Positions 9,764 through 18,550 of a DNA stretch of 64,000 bases are shown here, one piece after another. The stretch's first letter is position 1. Every line of letters starts with the position of its first letter. The position numbers and the translations under genes are program-made. The stretch lies in contig NZ_CP033381.1 of the NCBI RefSeq assembly GCF_016865255.1, positions 2,542,001 through 2,606,000 on the forward strand, written 5' to 3'. This DNA is from Methylomonas sp. LW13 (GTDB lineage: Bacteria; Pseudomonadota; Gammaproteobacteria; Methylococcales; Methylomonadaceae). The notes below the pieces were generated by a model. That model did no database searches. It was not told the origin of the DNA and saw only the letters and a program-made list of their open reading frames with translations.

Positions 9764-10654
9764 ATGAACTTTCCAACCATAGAATCTTTTGTCGGAAATA
9801 CGCCATTAGTGCGTTTGCAACGCCTGCCGGTCGCTGGCGGCAATACTATTTTGGTGAAGCTGGAAGGTAACAATCCGGCTGGTTCGGTTAAAGACCGGCC
9901 TGCCTTAAGCATGATTCAACACGCCGAAGCGCGTGGCGAGATCAAACCCGGCGACCGTTTAATCGAAGCCACTAGCGGCAATACCGGGATTGCTTTGGCG
10001 ATGGCGGCGGCGATCAAGGGTTATAAGATGACCTTGATCATGCCGGACAATATGAGCGCCGAACGCATTGCGTCGATGAAAGCCTACGGCGCGGAGATTA
10101 TCCTGACGCCGGCCAAAGGCAGCATGGAAGCAGCGATTGATCTGGCACGGGCCATGGAAGCGCGCGGCGAGGGACGGATTCTGGATCAATTCGCTAATCC
10201 CGATAATCCGTTGGCGCATTACGAAGGCACCGGTCCGGAAATCTGGCGCGACACACAGGGTAAGATTACGCATTTCGTCAGCTCCATGGGCACCACCGGC
10301 ACCATCATGGGTACGTCAAGGTATTTGAAAGAGCAGAATCCCGAGATTCAAATCATCGGCGTGCAGCCGGAAGGCGAATCGAAAATCCCGGGTATTCGCC
10401 GCTGGCCTAAGGAATATTTACCTAAAATATACGACGCGGTGCGGGTGGATAGCATCATCGAAGTCAATCAGCTGAACGCGGAAAACACCACGCGCGCCTT
10501 GGCAGCACAAGAGGGTATTTTTGCCGGCGTATCCTCCGGCGGTGCGGTTTACGCGGCCTTGCAATTATCCCAACAAATTGAAAATGCCTTGATCGTGGCG
10601 ATAGTCTGCGACCGGGGCGACCGCTATTTATCCACCGGCATTTTTCCAACCTAA
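9764..10654 (+). CDS. cysM: Cysteine synthase B
   Basis: PLP enzyme making cysteine from O-acetylserine and sulfide or thiosulfate; 296 residues. The PLP lysine is in EGNNPAGSVKDRPALSMI, the phosphate loop in EATSGNTGIAL, and a glycine-rich stretch in SSMGTTGTIMGTSR. GEGRILDQFANPDNPLAHYE and the ending CDRGDRYLSTG follow the CysM rather than the CysK branch. The E. coli enzyme is about seven residues longer at the C-terminus. It is followed after 58 bases by rlmD. Confidence 0.93.
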   Translation: MNFPTIESFVGNTPLVRLQRLPVAGGNTILVKLEGNNPAGSVKDRPALSMIQHAEARGEIKPGDRLIEATSGNTGIALAMAAAIKGYKMTLIMPDNMSAERIASMKAYGAEIILTPAKGSMEAAIDLARAMEARGEGRILDQFANPDNPLAHYEGTGPEIWRDTQGKITHFVSSMGTTGTIMGTSRYLKEQNPEIQIIGVQPEGESKIPGIRRWPKEYLPKIYDAVRVDSIIEVNQLNAENTTRALAAQEGIFAGVSSGGAVYAALQLSQQIENALIVAIVCDRGDRYLSTGIFPT

Positions 10655-10712
10655 ACAACGCAGCGGCATATTGGGTTACACCACGCTAACCCAACCCACC
10701 CAATCGAGCACA

Positions 10713-12035
10713 ATGGCCCACAAGAAAAAACTCCCGTTAGACCCCGTCACCGTTACCATAGAATCTTTGTCCCACGATGGCCGCGGCGTCAGCCACGTCA
10801 ATGGCAAAGTCGTGTTTATCGACGAAGCCTTGCCCGGCGAAACGCTGGAATTTGTCTACACCGACAGTCGTAAAGACTATGCAGAAGGCAAAGTGGTCAA
10901 TCTGATAAGCCGATCTGAGCATCGGGTCGAACCGGCTTGTCCGCATTTCGGCAGTTGCGGCGGTTGCAGTTTTCAACATGTCGATGACGCCGAACAGATC
11001 AATTTCAAAGAGGACTTGCTGCACGATCAGTTCCGCCGCATCGGTAAAGTCGAGATTCCGCAAATCTGGGAAGCTTTGACCGGCCCGCACTGGGGGTATC
11101 GCAGCAAGGCGCGGATGGGCGTGAAATGGGTGGCGAAAAAGAATAGGGTGTTAGTGGGTTTTCGCGAGCGGCGCAATCCGTTTTTAGCGGAAATCGATAG
11201 CTGTAAAGTGATGAACCCCATCGTCGGCGAGAAGCTGATCGCTTTGGGTGAGATGATCGCCGGGTTGACGGTGAAAGACAAAATTCCGCAAATCGAAGTG
11301 GCGATTGGCGATAAGGAATGCGTACTGGCGTTTCGAGTGCTGGAGCCACCGACCGATGCCGATAAACGACGGCTGCGCGAGTTTGCCCATCAACATCAGC
11401 TCAGCATTTGTCTGCAGCCGAAAGGTCCGGATACCATCGTGCCTTTGGACGGCGAGCCGGAAGTCATTCCGAGTTACGCCCTAGCCGAACAAGGCGTTAA
11501 GTTCAATTTCCGCCCGGCGATGTTTACCCAAGTCAATTATCAGATCAATCAAAAGATGGTGACGCGGGCCTTGGCAGCGCTGGAATTAAGCAAAGACGAC
11601 AGGGTGCTGGATTTATTCTGCGGCTTGGGTAATTTCACCCTACCACTGGCGACCCAGGCGGGTCAGGTCGTCGGTGTGGAAGGCGACTTGCCGCTGGTCA
11701 AGCACGCTCGGGAAAATGCCAAGTTGAATAACCTGGATAATGTTGAATTTCATGTCGCCGATCTGACTAAGGATTTGAAAGACCAACCCTGGTCCAAGCA
11801 AAAATTTACCAAGGTGTTGCTGGACCCATCGCGGGCCGGCGCATCGGAAGTGTTACACAACTTGAAACACTGGCAACCGGAGCGGATTGTTTACGTATCT
11901 TGCAACCCATCCACCTTGGCCCGCGATGCCGGAATTTTGGTGAACGAGCTGGGTTACAAGTTGGTTAAGGCCGGGGTGATGGACATGTTCCCGCAAACCG
12001 CGCATGTCGAATCGATAGCCTTGTTTGTAAAATGA
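10713..12035 (+). CDS. rlmD: 23S rRNA (uracil-5) methyltransferase RlmD
   Basis: Methylates the position equivalent to U1939 of 23S rRNA with SAM; 440 residues from this start. An in-frame ATG at 10671 would add 14 unlikely residues, while MAHKKK at 10713 begins directly before the TRAM domain. The iron-sulfur cysteines are in CPHFGSCGGCSFQH. The SAM-binding motif is LDLFCGLGNFTLPL, and the catalytic cysteine is in YVSCNPSTLARD. The stop codon overlaps the next start (ATGA), so the L,D-transpeptidase is translationally coupled. Confidence 0.93.
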   Translation: MAHKKKLPLDPVTVTIESLSHDGRGVSHVNGKVVFIDEALPGETLEFVYTDSRKDYAEGKVVNLISRSEHRVEPACPHFGSCGGCSFQHVDDAEQINFKEDLLHDQFRRIGKVEIPQIWEALTGPHWGYRSKARMGVKWVAKKNRVLVGFRERRNPFLAEIDSCKVMNPIVGEKLIALGEMIAGLTVKDKIPQIEVAIGDKECVLAFRVLEPPTDADKRRLREFAHQHQLSICLQPKGPDTIVPLDGEPEVIPSYALAEQGVKFNFRPAMFTQVNYQINQKMVTRALAALELSKDDRVLDLFCGLGNFTLPLATQAGQVVGVEGDLPLVKHARENAKLNNLDNVEFHVADLTKDLKDQPWSKQKFTKVLLDPSRAGASEVLHNLKHWQPERIVYVSCNPSTLARDAGILVNELGYKLVKAGVMDMFPQTAHVESIALFVK

Positions 12036-12553
12036 TTCAGGGTTCTGCGGCAACGCAGCACTATCACTTTGCAGCGCCTTATTTGGACATCGCCATTGCC
12101 GAGCAGCGCCTGCACTTAGTACACGGCAGCGAGGTGTTGGCCCAATTTCCGGTCTCTACCGCTAAAAACGGCCCCGGCGAAAAAAAAGGCAGCTACTGCA
12201 CGCCGACCGGCTGGCATAAGATCCGCGCCAAAATCGGTGCCGGCCTGCCGATCAACAGCGTACTGGCAGGCCGGCGGCCAACCGGCGAAATCTACACGCC
12301 AGAGCTGGCTGCGCAGCATCCGCAACGCGACTGGATTCTCAGCCGCATCCTGTGGCTGGGCGGCTTGGAACCGGGCAAAAACCGCTACGGCGATGTGGAC
12401 ACCACATGGCGTTATATCTATATCCACGGCACACCAGACGAATTGATGCAAGGTAAACCGGAGTCGCACGGCTGTATTCGCATGCTCAACGCCGATCTGA
12501 TCAACTTATTCGAGCAGATTGCCGTGGGTTGCCGGGTGTGGATTCATGAATAA
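12032..12553 (+). CDS. L,D-transpeptidase (YkuD domain)
   Basis: A 173-residue single YkuD domain, the family that forms 3-3 peptidoglycan cross-links or attaches lipoproteins to peptidoglycan. The catalytic pattern is complete: H132 in IHGTPDEL and S145-H-G-C148-I-R in ESHGCIRML. I see no signal peptide or membrane anchor, which is odd for an enzyme acting in the periplasm. A start further upstream would lie inside rlmD. The gene overlaps rlmD by four bases and is 12 bases from truA. The function may differ from classical Ldt enzymes. Confidence 0.85.
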   Translation: MIQGSAATQHYHFAAPYLDIAIAEQRLHLVHGSEVLAQFPVSTAKNGPGEKKGSYCTPTGWHKIRAKIGAGLPINSVLAGRRPTGEIYTPELAAQHPQRDWILSRILWLGGLEPGKNRYGDVDTTWRYIYIHGTPDELMQGKPESHGCIRMLNADLINLFEQIAVGCRVWIHE

Positions 12554-12565
12554 ACAGCAACCGAT

Positions 12566-13369
12566 ATGCCGCGCATCGTTTTAGGCGTCGAATACGACGG
12601 CAGTGCTTACGCCGGCTGGCAATGGCAGGACGGTAAAGCGACCGTGCAAGGCCAGTTGGAAAAAGCCTTGAGTAAAATCGCCAATCAACCGATTACCGTA
12701 CTTTGCGCGGGCCGCACCGATGCTGGCGTGCATGCGCTGGAACAAGTGGTGCATTTTGATTGCGACACAGAGCGCGATATGCGCGGCTGGTTGATGGGCG
12801 GCAACAGCCATTTGCCGGATGACATCCGTATTATCTGGGCACAAACGGCGCTGGGCGACTTTCATGCTCGCTACAGCGCCATCGCCCGCGCTTATCGGTA
12901 TGTGATTTTGAATCGGCCGATGAAGTCGGCTTTGCTAAGAACTCAGGCTACCTGGTGTTACCAGCCGCTGGACGAGCAAGCCATGCATCAAGCCGCGCAG
13001 GTGCTACTGGGTGAACACGATTTTTCCTCGTTTCGCGCGCAGAGTTGTCAATCGGTCAGTCCCAACCGCTTGATGCATTTTATTGATGTATACCGCGACG
13101 ATCAGCGGGTGATCATCGATCTCTGCGCCAATGCCTTTTTGCATCATATGGTCAGAAATATCGCCGGGGTATTGATGGAAATCGGTATGGGCCGGCGGCC
13201 GGTGGATTGGACTGCCGAACTTTTGGAGACTAAAGACCGCTCCCAAGCTGCGATGACCGCCCCCCCGCATGGTTTACATCTCGCGGCTGTGTATTACCCG
13301 GAGCATTATGCGATCGCCAAAAACCCCTTGTTCGATAAGCTGCCGGCAGACGCAAAGCGGCATGATTAA
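12566..13369 (+). CDS. truA: tRNA pseudouridine synthase A
   Basis: Converts uridines 38-40 of the tRNA anticodon arm to pseudouridine; 267 residues. The catalytic aspartate is D52 in CAGRTDAGVHAL. The N-terminal IVLGVEYDGSAYAGWQWQ and the later FLHHMVRNIAGVLMEIG are standard TruA signatures. Last gene of the rlmD-ldt-truA group; it converges with the AMP ligase gene. Confidence 0.95.
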   Translation: MPRIVLGVEYDGSAYAGWQWQDGKATVQGQLEKALSKIANQPITVLCAGRTDAGVHALEQVVHFDCDTERDMRGWLMGGNSHLPDDIRIIWAQTALGDFHARYSAIARAYRYVILNRPMKSALLRTQATWCYQPLDEQAMHQAAQVLLGEHDFSSFRAQSCQSVSPNRLMHFIDVYRDDQRVIIDLCANAFLHHMVRNIAGVLMEIGMGRRPVDWTAELLETKDRSQAAMTAPPHGLHLAAVYYPEHYAIAKNPLFDKLPADAKRHD

Positions 13370-13400
13370 TCTGGCCTGCGCATCGCGCCTGGCAAGTCGT

Positions 13401-14720
13401 CTAACTTAAACTTTCTAACAGATTTTCCAGTTCGGTTTTTGCCAGCTTACCTGTCCCGTTTCTCGGAATCTTAGTAACAAAATGAATTTTTCGCGGCAGA
13501 AACACCTCATCCAGATAGGGCTGTAGACCCCGCCGAATGGCTTGGCTGTCTAGTTTGCTGACCACGACAGCGGCCAGTCGGCCATTATCCTGGATGAAAC
13601 AAACACCGTCGTCTACGCCGTCTATGTCCAGCAAGCGACGATTCAGTTCGGTCAGGGACGCGCGCTTGCCGCCGATTTTCACCATGTCTTGATCCCGGCC
13701 CAATACGGTAAAACAGCCGTCGGCTTGGATCTGCACAGTGTCTTGCAAAGGCACTGCTATCGGCAAATGCGCAGCTTGCAGACAGCTTTGCCCGCTTTCA
13801 TATTGATGCAAGCGGCAGCCGTCGTAAGGTCGCCACGGGTTCTCAAGTAAGGTCTCGCGGCTGGCAAACGACAGGGTTTCGGTGCTGCCATAGATTTCGC
13901 GGGGGGATTGCCCTAAAATTGCCGCGGTTTCACCGGCCAGCTTTGCGGATAAAGTGTCGGTGGCAGAAATTATGCCGGCCAGATTGTCCCAAGCGCCGGT
14001 GGTTTTGATTAAGGAACGCAAATGGGTCGGTGTTGACGCCAGCACAACGGGCCAAGGCGCGGTATTCATCGTTTGCCGGATGTCTTCGGCGAAAAACGGC
14101 CGGCCGTCGTGCAGCACCAGTTGGGAAAACAGCGGCCAAAATACCGAGGTTTCCAGGCCGTACATATGTTGCGGCGGGGTGGTGGAGAGCATCAATAGTT
14201 GCTGCTTGGCTAATCCCAGGCTGCTGACCGCCATTTCGGCGGAGGTTTTAAAGGTATGCAGGCTATGCGGGCAGGGCTTGGGTTTGCCGGTGCTGCCGGA
14301 GGTGAAGGCAATCACGGCGGTGCGCTGCCAGTCGAAATCGGGTGGCGATGCTGCGCTTGCAGCGTTTGGCGCGATGACTTCGAACCAATCCAAACCCTTT
14401 TGCTGAGGCGCGTGTTCTCTGGCGATATACGCGCCTGGATAGTCGCGCAGAATTTCCAGAATAACCGCCATTTGCCCGGCGGGTGGCAGCAGGCAAATCT
14501 GCCCGCGTACCGCCGCCGCTAACAGGCACAGGCAAAACAGGTAGCGGTTTTCGCATAAATTAAATTGATAGGGCTGGTCCGGCAATTGCGCGGCCAGGGC
14601 CGCCACGTCCGCCCATAAATTGCCGCGGCTTACCACATGGTCGTTGTAGAGGGCAAACGGCGCTGTGTGGTTAGAATATAGTGGTGTCGGTGGGGCGGGG
14701 ATTTTGTGGGATTCCTGCAT
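13401..14720 (-). CDS. AMP-dependent acyl/aryl-acid ligase of the APE locus
   Basis: An adenylate-forming enzyme of 439 residues, shorter than the usual 500-550. AMP-binding motifs are present: IAFTSGSTGKPKP, IYGSTETLSFA, GRDQDMVKIGGKR and the catalytic lysine in IPRNGTGKLAKTEL. In APE-type loci this position is held by a ligase (ApeH/XanA2-like) that activates an aryl acid such as 4-hydroxybenzoate and loads it on an ACP as the starter unit. The substrate is inferred from context. No ammonia lyase or chorismate lyase is in the window, so the aryl acid must come from elsewhere. It is divergent from the flavoenzyme gene, with a MITE-like element between them. Confidence 0.8.
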   Translation of the reverse strand: MQESHKIPAPPTPLYSNHTAPFALYNDHVVSRGNLWADVAALAAQLPDQPYQFNLCENRYLFCLCLLAAAVRGQICLLPPAGQMAVILEILRDYPGAYIAREHAPQQKGLDWFEVIAPNAASAASPPDFDWQRTAVIAFTSGSTGKPKPCPHSLHTFKTSAEMAVSSLGLAKQQLLMLSTTPPQHMYGLETSVFWPLFSQLVLHDGRPFFAEDIRQTMNTAPWPVVLASTPTHLRSLIKTTGAWDNLAGIISATDTLSAKLAGETAAILGQSPREIYGSTETLSFASRETLLENPWRPYDGCRLHQYESGQSCLQAAHLPIAVPLQDTVQIQADGCFTVLGRDQDMVKIGGKRASLTELNRRLLDIDGVDDGVCFIQDNGRLAAVVVSKLDSQAIRRGLQPYLDEVFLPRKIHFVTKIPRNGTGKLAKTELENLLESLS

Positions 14721-14744
14721 GGAATGGGCTTTATTCTATTCGGT

Positions 14745-14896
14745 GCAATGCCGTTAAGTTATGCTTTGGCGTTGTTAATTCCCCTCTTTGAAAAAGAGGG
14801 GCAGGGGAGATTTCATAAATAAATCCCCCTCGAGCCCCTTCATGCCCATATGGGTACTTTTCCAACGGGGGAAGAACGTTAACTTAGCGGCATTGC
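14745..14896. mobile_element. MITE-like element with 17-bp terminal inverted repeats
   Basis: The left end GCAATGCCGTTAAGTTA (14745-14761) is matched by the complement of TAACTTAGCGGCATTGC (14880-14896) with one mismatch. Inside is a second inverted repeat, CCCCTCTTTG...AAGAGGGG then CCCCCTCGAGCCCC...GGGGGAAG. There is no coding capacity. The size and ends fit a non-autonomous transposon derivative. I do not see a clear target-site duplication. It sits in the divergent promoter region of the APE locus. Confidence 0.65.
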
Positions 14897-14955
14897 CGCT
14901 GTTTCTGAATTTTGTACTGGAAGTATTTTAACCGGATAAGAGGGTTGGTAAGTAA

Positions 14956-16182
14956 ATGGATGCAGATGTATTGATTATCGGGGCCGGCCCCTCCGGCAGC
15001 GTGGCTGCCAAGATGCTGAAACAACTCGGTCACCAAGTGGTGATTCTGGAAAAGGAACAGTTTCCGCGCTTTTCGATTGGCGAAAGCCTGCTACCGCAGT
15101 GCATGGCTTTCATGGAAGCCGCTGACATGCTGCCGGCCGTGACGGCGGAAGGTTTTCAATTCAAAAACGGCGCGGCATTTTCCAGAGCCGGCAAACTCAC
15201 CGAATTCGATTTCACCCAGAAATTTAGCCCAGGCTGGGGCACCACCTTTCAAGTACCGCGCGCCCATTTCGATAAGGTGTTGGCCGATAGCGCCGAAGCG
15301 GCCGGCGTGCCTATTCATTATCAACAAACCATCCAGTCTGCCGATTTTAGTAATCCTGAGCAAGCCAGCCTGACCAGCGTGGATGCCAACGGTGTGCACA
15401 AGCAATGGCGGGCAAAGATGGTATTGGATGCCAGCGGTTTTGGCAGGGTCTTGCCAAGATTATTGGATCTGGAAACGCCTTCGTCATTGTCGCCGCGCCG
15501 CGCGCTGTTCACGCATATCGAGGATCGGATTACTGTATCCGATTACGACCGCAATAAAATTTTAATTGCCATTCATCCGAAATTTCATGAAATCTGGTAC
15601 TGGCTGATTCCGTTCAGTAACGGCAGAAGCTCGCTCGGTGTGGTGACGCCCGCGGGTTTTCTGGACCAGCGCAGCGGAGAGCCGCTGGAAGTGTTAAAGG
15701 ACATTGCCTTCGAAGAGCCACGTCTCGCCGAGCTGTTGACCAACGCCCGTTTCGATACCCCGGCTAACACCATCGGCGGCTACTCGGCCAACGTCAAGCA
15801 ACTCTATGGACAGGGCTTTGCGTTACTCGGCAATGCCGGCGAATTTTTGGATCCGGTGTTTTCATCCGGCGTGACGATTGCGATGAAATCCGCCGCGTTG
15901 GCCGTACCCTTGGTTGACCGGCAATTACGCGGTGAGCCGGTAAACTGGTCTATCGAATACGAGCGGGCTTTGCGCAAGGGCATAGAGGTATTTCGGGCTT
16001 ATGTGGAGGCTTGGTACGATGGCCGTTTTCAGCAAATTATTTTCGAGGAAAATCAGTTGGCCAGCGTCAAGGCCATGATTTGTTCCATTCTTGCTGGCTA
16101 TGCCTGGGACGAGGAAAACCCCATGACGCAGCGCAGTGCTAAGAAAATCGAGGCCATCTTGGCAACTTATCAAACTGCCTGA
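14956..16182 (+). CDS. FAD-dependent halogenase-like oxidoreductase
   Basis: A 408-residue flavoprotein. The Rossmann motif is IIGAGPSGSVAAKML (residues 7-21), followed by FPRFSIGESLLPQ, typical of the flavin-dependent halogenase family. K70 in FKNGAAF sits where halogenases keep a catalytic lysine, and WYWLIP at 214-219 fits the WxWxIP halogenase motif. LLGNAGEFLDPVFSSGV is the second flavin-contacting stretch. Xanthomonadin and flexirubin loci encode relatives that halogenate or hydroxylate the aryl head; activity here is inferred. It opens a 12-gene plus-strand run. A paralogue lies at 40285-41493. Confidence 0.82.
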   Translation: MDADVLIIGAGPSGSVAAKMLKQLGHQVVILEKEQFPRFSIGESLLPQCMAFMEAADMLPAVTAEGFQFKNGAAFSRAGKLTEFDFTQKFSPGWGTTFQVPRAHFDKVLADSAEAAGVPIHYQQTIQSADFSNPEQASLTSVDANGVHKQWRAKMVLDASGFGRVLPRLLDLETPSSLSPRRALFTHIEDRITVSDYDRNKILIAIHPKFHEIWYWLIPFSNGRSSLGVVTPAGFLDQRSGEPLEVLKDIAFEEPRLAELLTNARFDTPANTIGGYSANVKQLYGQGFALLGNAGEFLDPVFSSGVTIAMKSAALAVPLVDRQLRGEPVNWSIEYERALRKGIEVFRAYVEAWYDGRFQQIIFEENQLASVKAMICSILAGYAWDEENPMTQRSAKKIEAILATYQTA

Positions 16183-16192
16183 GCGGTGTCAT

Positions 16193-17362
16193 TTGTATTT
16201 ACATGATTTAGGTCTGGTCTGTGCGCTGGGCGGCAGCAAGGCTGACATCTTAGCCGCATGGCTTGCCGGAGGTTCTGTTCAGCCTGTTCCACCGACCTGG
16301 CTGGATTCGGCTATTCCCGCATTCGGCGTGCTAACGGAATTACCGGCCATTCCCGCCAAACTTAAACAATACGATTGCCGCAATAACCGTTTGCTGTTGT
16401 CGGCGCTTTGCCAGATCGAGTCCGCTATCAGCACCGCCATAGTTCGTTACGGCGCAGATCGCGTTGGCATAGTGGTAGGCACTAGTACCTCGGGGATTGC
16501 CGAGGGTGAAAGTGCGGTGCAAGTGTTGCGGGCAAGCGGGAGCATGCCTGGTCACTATCACTACAAGCAGCAGGAATTGGGTGGCGTAGCGGAGTTTTTG
16601 GCGGCGTACCTGGACGTTCGCGGCCCGGCCTACACCGTCTCCACCACGTGTTCATCCAGTGCCAATGCCTTGGCTTCCGCGCGCCGCCTGCTGCGCTTGG
16701 GCGTCTGCGATGCGGTCGTAGTGGGCGGTGCCGACAGTTTATGCCACACCACGCTGGAAGGCTTTTTTGCATTGGGTGCCCTTAGCAAAACCACTTGCAA
16801 TCCGTTCAGTAAAAACCGCGACGGCACGACGATAGGCGAAGGTGCGGCTTTATTTTTGATGACGCGCGAGCCTGGAGACATCGCGTTGCTGGGTGTTGGG
16901 GCCAGTGCCGATGCCTATCATATTTCTGCGCCGCGCCCTGACGGTAGCTGCGCGTTACTGGCAATGCAGGCGGCATTGGCCGATGCACAGCTAAAGCCTG
17001 AGCAAATCGATTACATCAACCTGCACGGCACGGCCACCTGGCAAAACGATGCGATGGAAAATCGGGCGGTTGCGCAGTTGTTCGGTAGCGATACGGCATG
17101 CAGCTCCAGCAAACCGTCCACCGGCCATTGTTTGGGTGCGGCCGGTGCGCTGGAAGCAGGTTTATGCTGGTTGCTACTGTCTGATTTACATCAAGAAAGG
17201 TGTTTACCTGCGCATCTTTGGGATGGCGAACCTGACCCGGACATGACTCGACTAAACTTGGTCGGGCTGGAAAACAAGCAGCCAAAGCCGCTACAATACT
17301 GCCTTAGCAACTCTTTTTCATTCGGCGGAAACAATGTGTCCCTGCTCATTGGACATCCCTGA
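16193..17362 (+). CDS. Beta-ketoacyl-ACP synthase (APE KS 1)
   Basis: Ketosynthase for polyene chain extension, 389 residues from a TTG start at 16193 that gives the typical family beginning YLHDLGLVCALGG. An ATG at 16136 would overlap the flavoenzyme by 47 bases and add an unlikely leader. The catalytic triad is intact: C153 in STTCSSSAN, H278 in NLHGTATWQ, H312 in STGHCLGAAG, with K307 before it. NSFSFGGNN closes the domain. It overlaps the next gene by 29 bases. Its closest relative in the window is the KS at 37825-39027 (shared GTSTSGI and MP...Y/F blocks). Confidence 0.85.
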   Translation: MYLHDLGLVCALGGSKADILAAWLAGGSVQPVPPTWLDSAIPAFGVLTELPAIPAKLKQYDCRNNRLLLSALCQIESAISTAIVRYGADRVGIVVGTSTSGIAEGESAVQVLRASGSMPGHYHYKQQELGGVAEFLAAYLDVRGPAYTVSTTCSSSANALASARRLLRLGVCDAVVVGGADSLCHTTLEGFFALGALSKTTCNPFSKNRDGTTIGEGAALFLMTREPGDIALLGVGASADAYHISAPRPDGSCALLAMQAALADAQLKPEQIDYINLHGTATWQNDAMENRAVAQLFGSDTACSSSKPSTGHCLGAAGALEAGLCWLLLSDLHQERCLPAHLWDGEPDPDMTRLNLVGLENKQPKPLQYCLSNSFSFGGNNVSLLIGHP

Positions 17363-17825
17363 CAGTCCAGCGGCTTTTCCCTATGCCATCGAATCCCTAG
17401 TACCTCAGTCCGGGCGTATGGTGCTGTTGGACCGGGTCCTGGAAGTAAGTGACAGCCATATCGTGGTCGAATTGCAGGTGCGCGACGACGGCCTGTTTTC
17501 GTGTGGCGATCACAGCGTGCCGGCCTGGGTAGGTTTGGAATACATGGCGCAAACTATTGCCGCCTACTCCGGTTATCACCGCAAGTGCCGAGGCGAAGCG
17601 ATTGGTTTGGGGTTTTTATTAGGCACTCGCTACTTCGAATGTTCAGTCGGCAGTTTTCCCTGTGGTGCCAAACTGACCGTCAGTGCGGAAAAAATTATCG
17701 AGGCCGCCAATGATATGTCCGTGTTTGACTGCACGATAACCGGGAAAAATATTAAGGCCCGCTCGAAGTTGAATGTGTTGCTGCCACAGGATTCGCAAAA
17801 ATTTCTCGCCGGAAAAGGAATATGA
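17334..17825 (+). CDS. apeP: 3-hydroxyacyl-ACP dehydratase, ApeP family
   Basis: A 163-residue hotdog-fold protein that removes water from the 3-hydroxyacyl-ACP intermediate to form each polyene double bond. Family features are YAIESLVPQSGRMVLLDRVL, the region DHSVPAWVGLEYMAQTIAAYSG carrying the helix of the hotdog, and GFLLGTRYFECSVGSFP. The start lies inside the upstream KS and the stop overlaps the fabG-like start by four bases, so the three are translationally coupled. Confidence 0.85.
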   Translation: MCPCSLDIPDSPAAFPYAIESLVPQSGRMVLLDRVLEVSDSHIVVELQVRDDGLFSCGDHSVPAWVGLEYMAQTIAAYSGYHRKCRGEAIGLGFLLGTRYFECSVGSFPCGAKLTVSAEKIIEAANDMSVFDCTITGKNIKARSKLNVLLPQDSQKFLAGKGI

Positions 17826-18550
17826 ACCAACCCACCATCCTGGTCACGGGATCCAGCCGAGGCATCGGCAAAGCCATCGCCCTGCGCCTTGCTCGCGAGG
17901 GCTACGATATTGTGCTGCATTGCCGTAGTCGGCTGAATGAAGCCGAGCAAGTGAAACAACAGATTGTCGAGATGGGCCGCCAGGCGCGCGTACTGAGCTT
18001 TGATTTAGCCGACCGCCATGCGGCCAAAGACAGTTTGGAAAACGATATTCAAGCCCATGGCGCCTACTATGGTGTGGTGTGCAATGCCGGCCTTTCCCGA
18101 GACAATGCCTTTCCAGCGCTGAGCGGCGAGGATTGGGACCAGGTGTTGCGCAGTAATCTGGATGGTTTTTACAACGTGCTTTATCCGCTGGTTATGCCGA
18201 TGATACAACGCCGTAAACCGGGACGCATCGTCACGCTGTCTTCCGTGTCCGGTTTAGTCGGCAACCGCGGCCAAGTCAATTACAGCGCGGCCAAAGCCGG
18301 CATTATCGGCGCAACCAAAGCGCTGGCGGTGGAGTTGGCGAAACGCAAAATCACCGTCAATTGTGTGGCCCCCGGTTTAATCGAAACCGAGATGCTGGAA
18401 GGCTTGCCCCTTGAAGAAGCCCTTGCCGCCGTACCTGCCAAACGCTTAGGCACGCCGGAAGAAGTCGCGGCCTTGGTGGCGTTTTTGATGTCCGAAGATG
18501 CCGCTTACATTACCCGGCAAGTGATTTCGGTGAATGGAGGTTTGTGTTGA
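17822..18550 (+). CDS. 3-oxoacyl-ACP reductase (FabG-like, APE ketoreductase)
   Basis: Short-chain dehydrogenase of 242 residues, predicted to reduce the 3-oxoacyl-ACP made by the ketosynthases with NADPH. The nucleotide motif is VTGSSRGIGKAIALR, and the catalytic residues are in LSSVSGLVGNRGQVNYSAAK (Ser, Tyr, Lys). APGLIETEML and the C-terminal QVISVNGG are FabG hallmarks. It overlaps the flanking genes on both sides. In APE systems this role is called ApeQ. Confidence 0.88.
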   Translation: MNQPTILVTGSSRGIGKAIALRLAREGYDIVLHCRSRLNEAEQVKQQIVEMGRQARVLSFDLADRHAAKDSLENDIQAHGAYYGVVCNAGLSRDNAFPALSGEDWDQVLRSNLDGFYNVLYPLVMPMIQRRKPGRIVTLSSVSGLVGNRGQVNYSAAKAGIIGATKALAVELAKRKITVNCVAPGLIETEMLEGLPLEEALAAVPAKRLGTPEEVAALVAFLMSEDAAYITRQVISVNGGLC

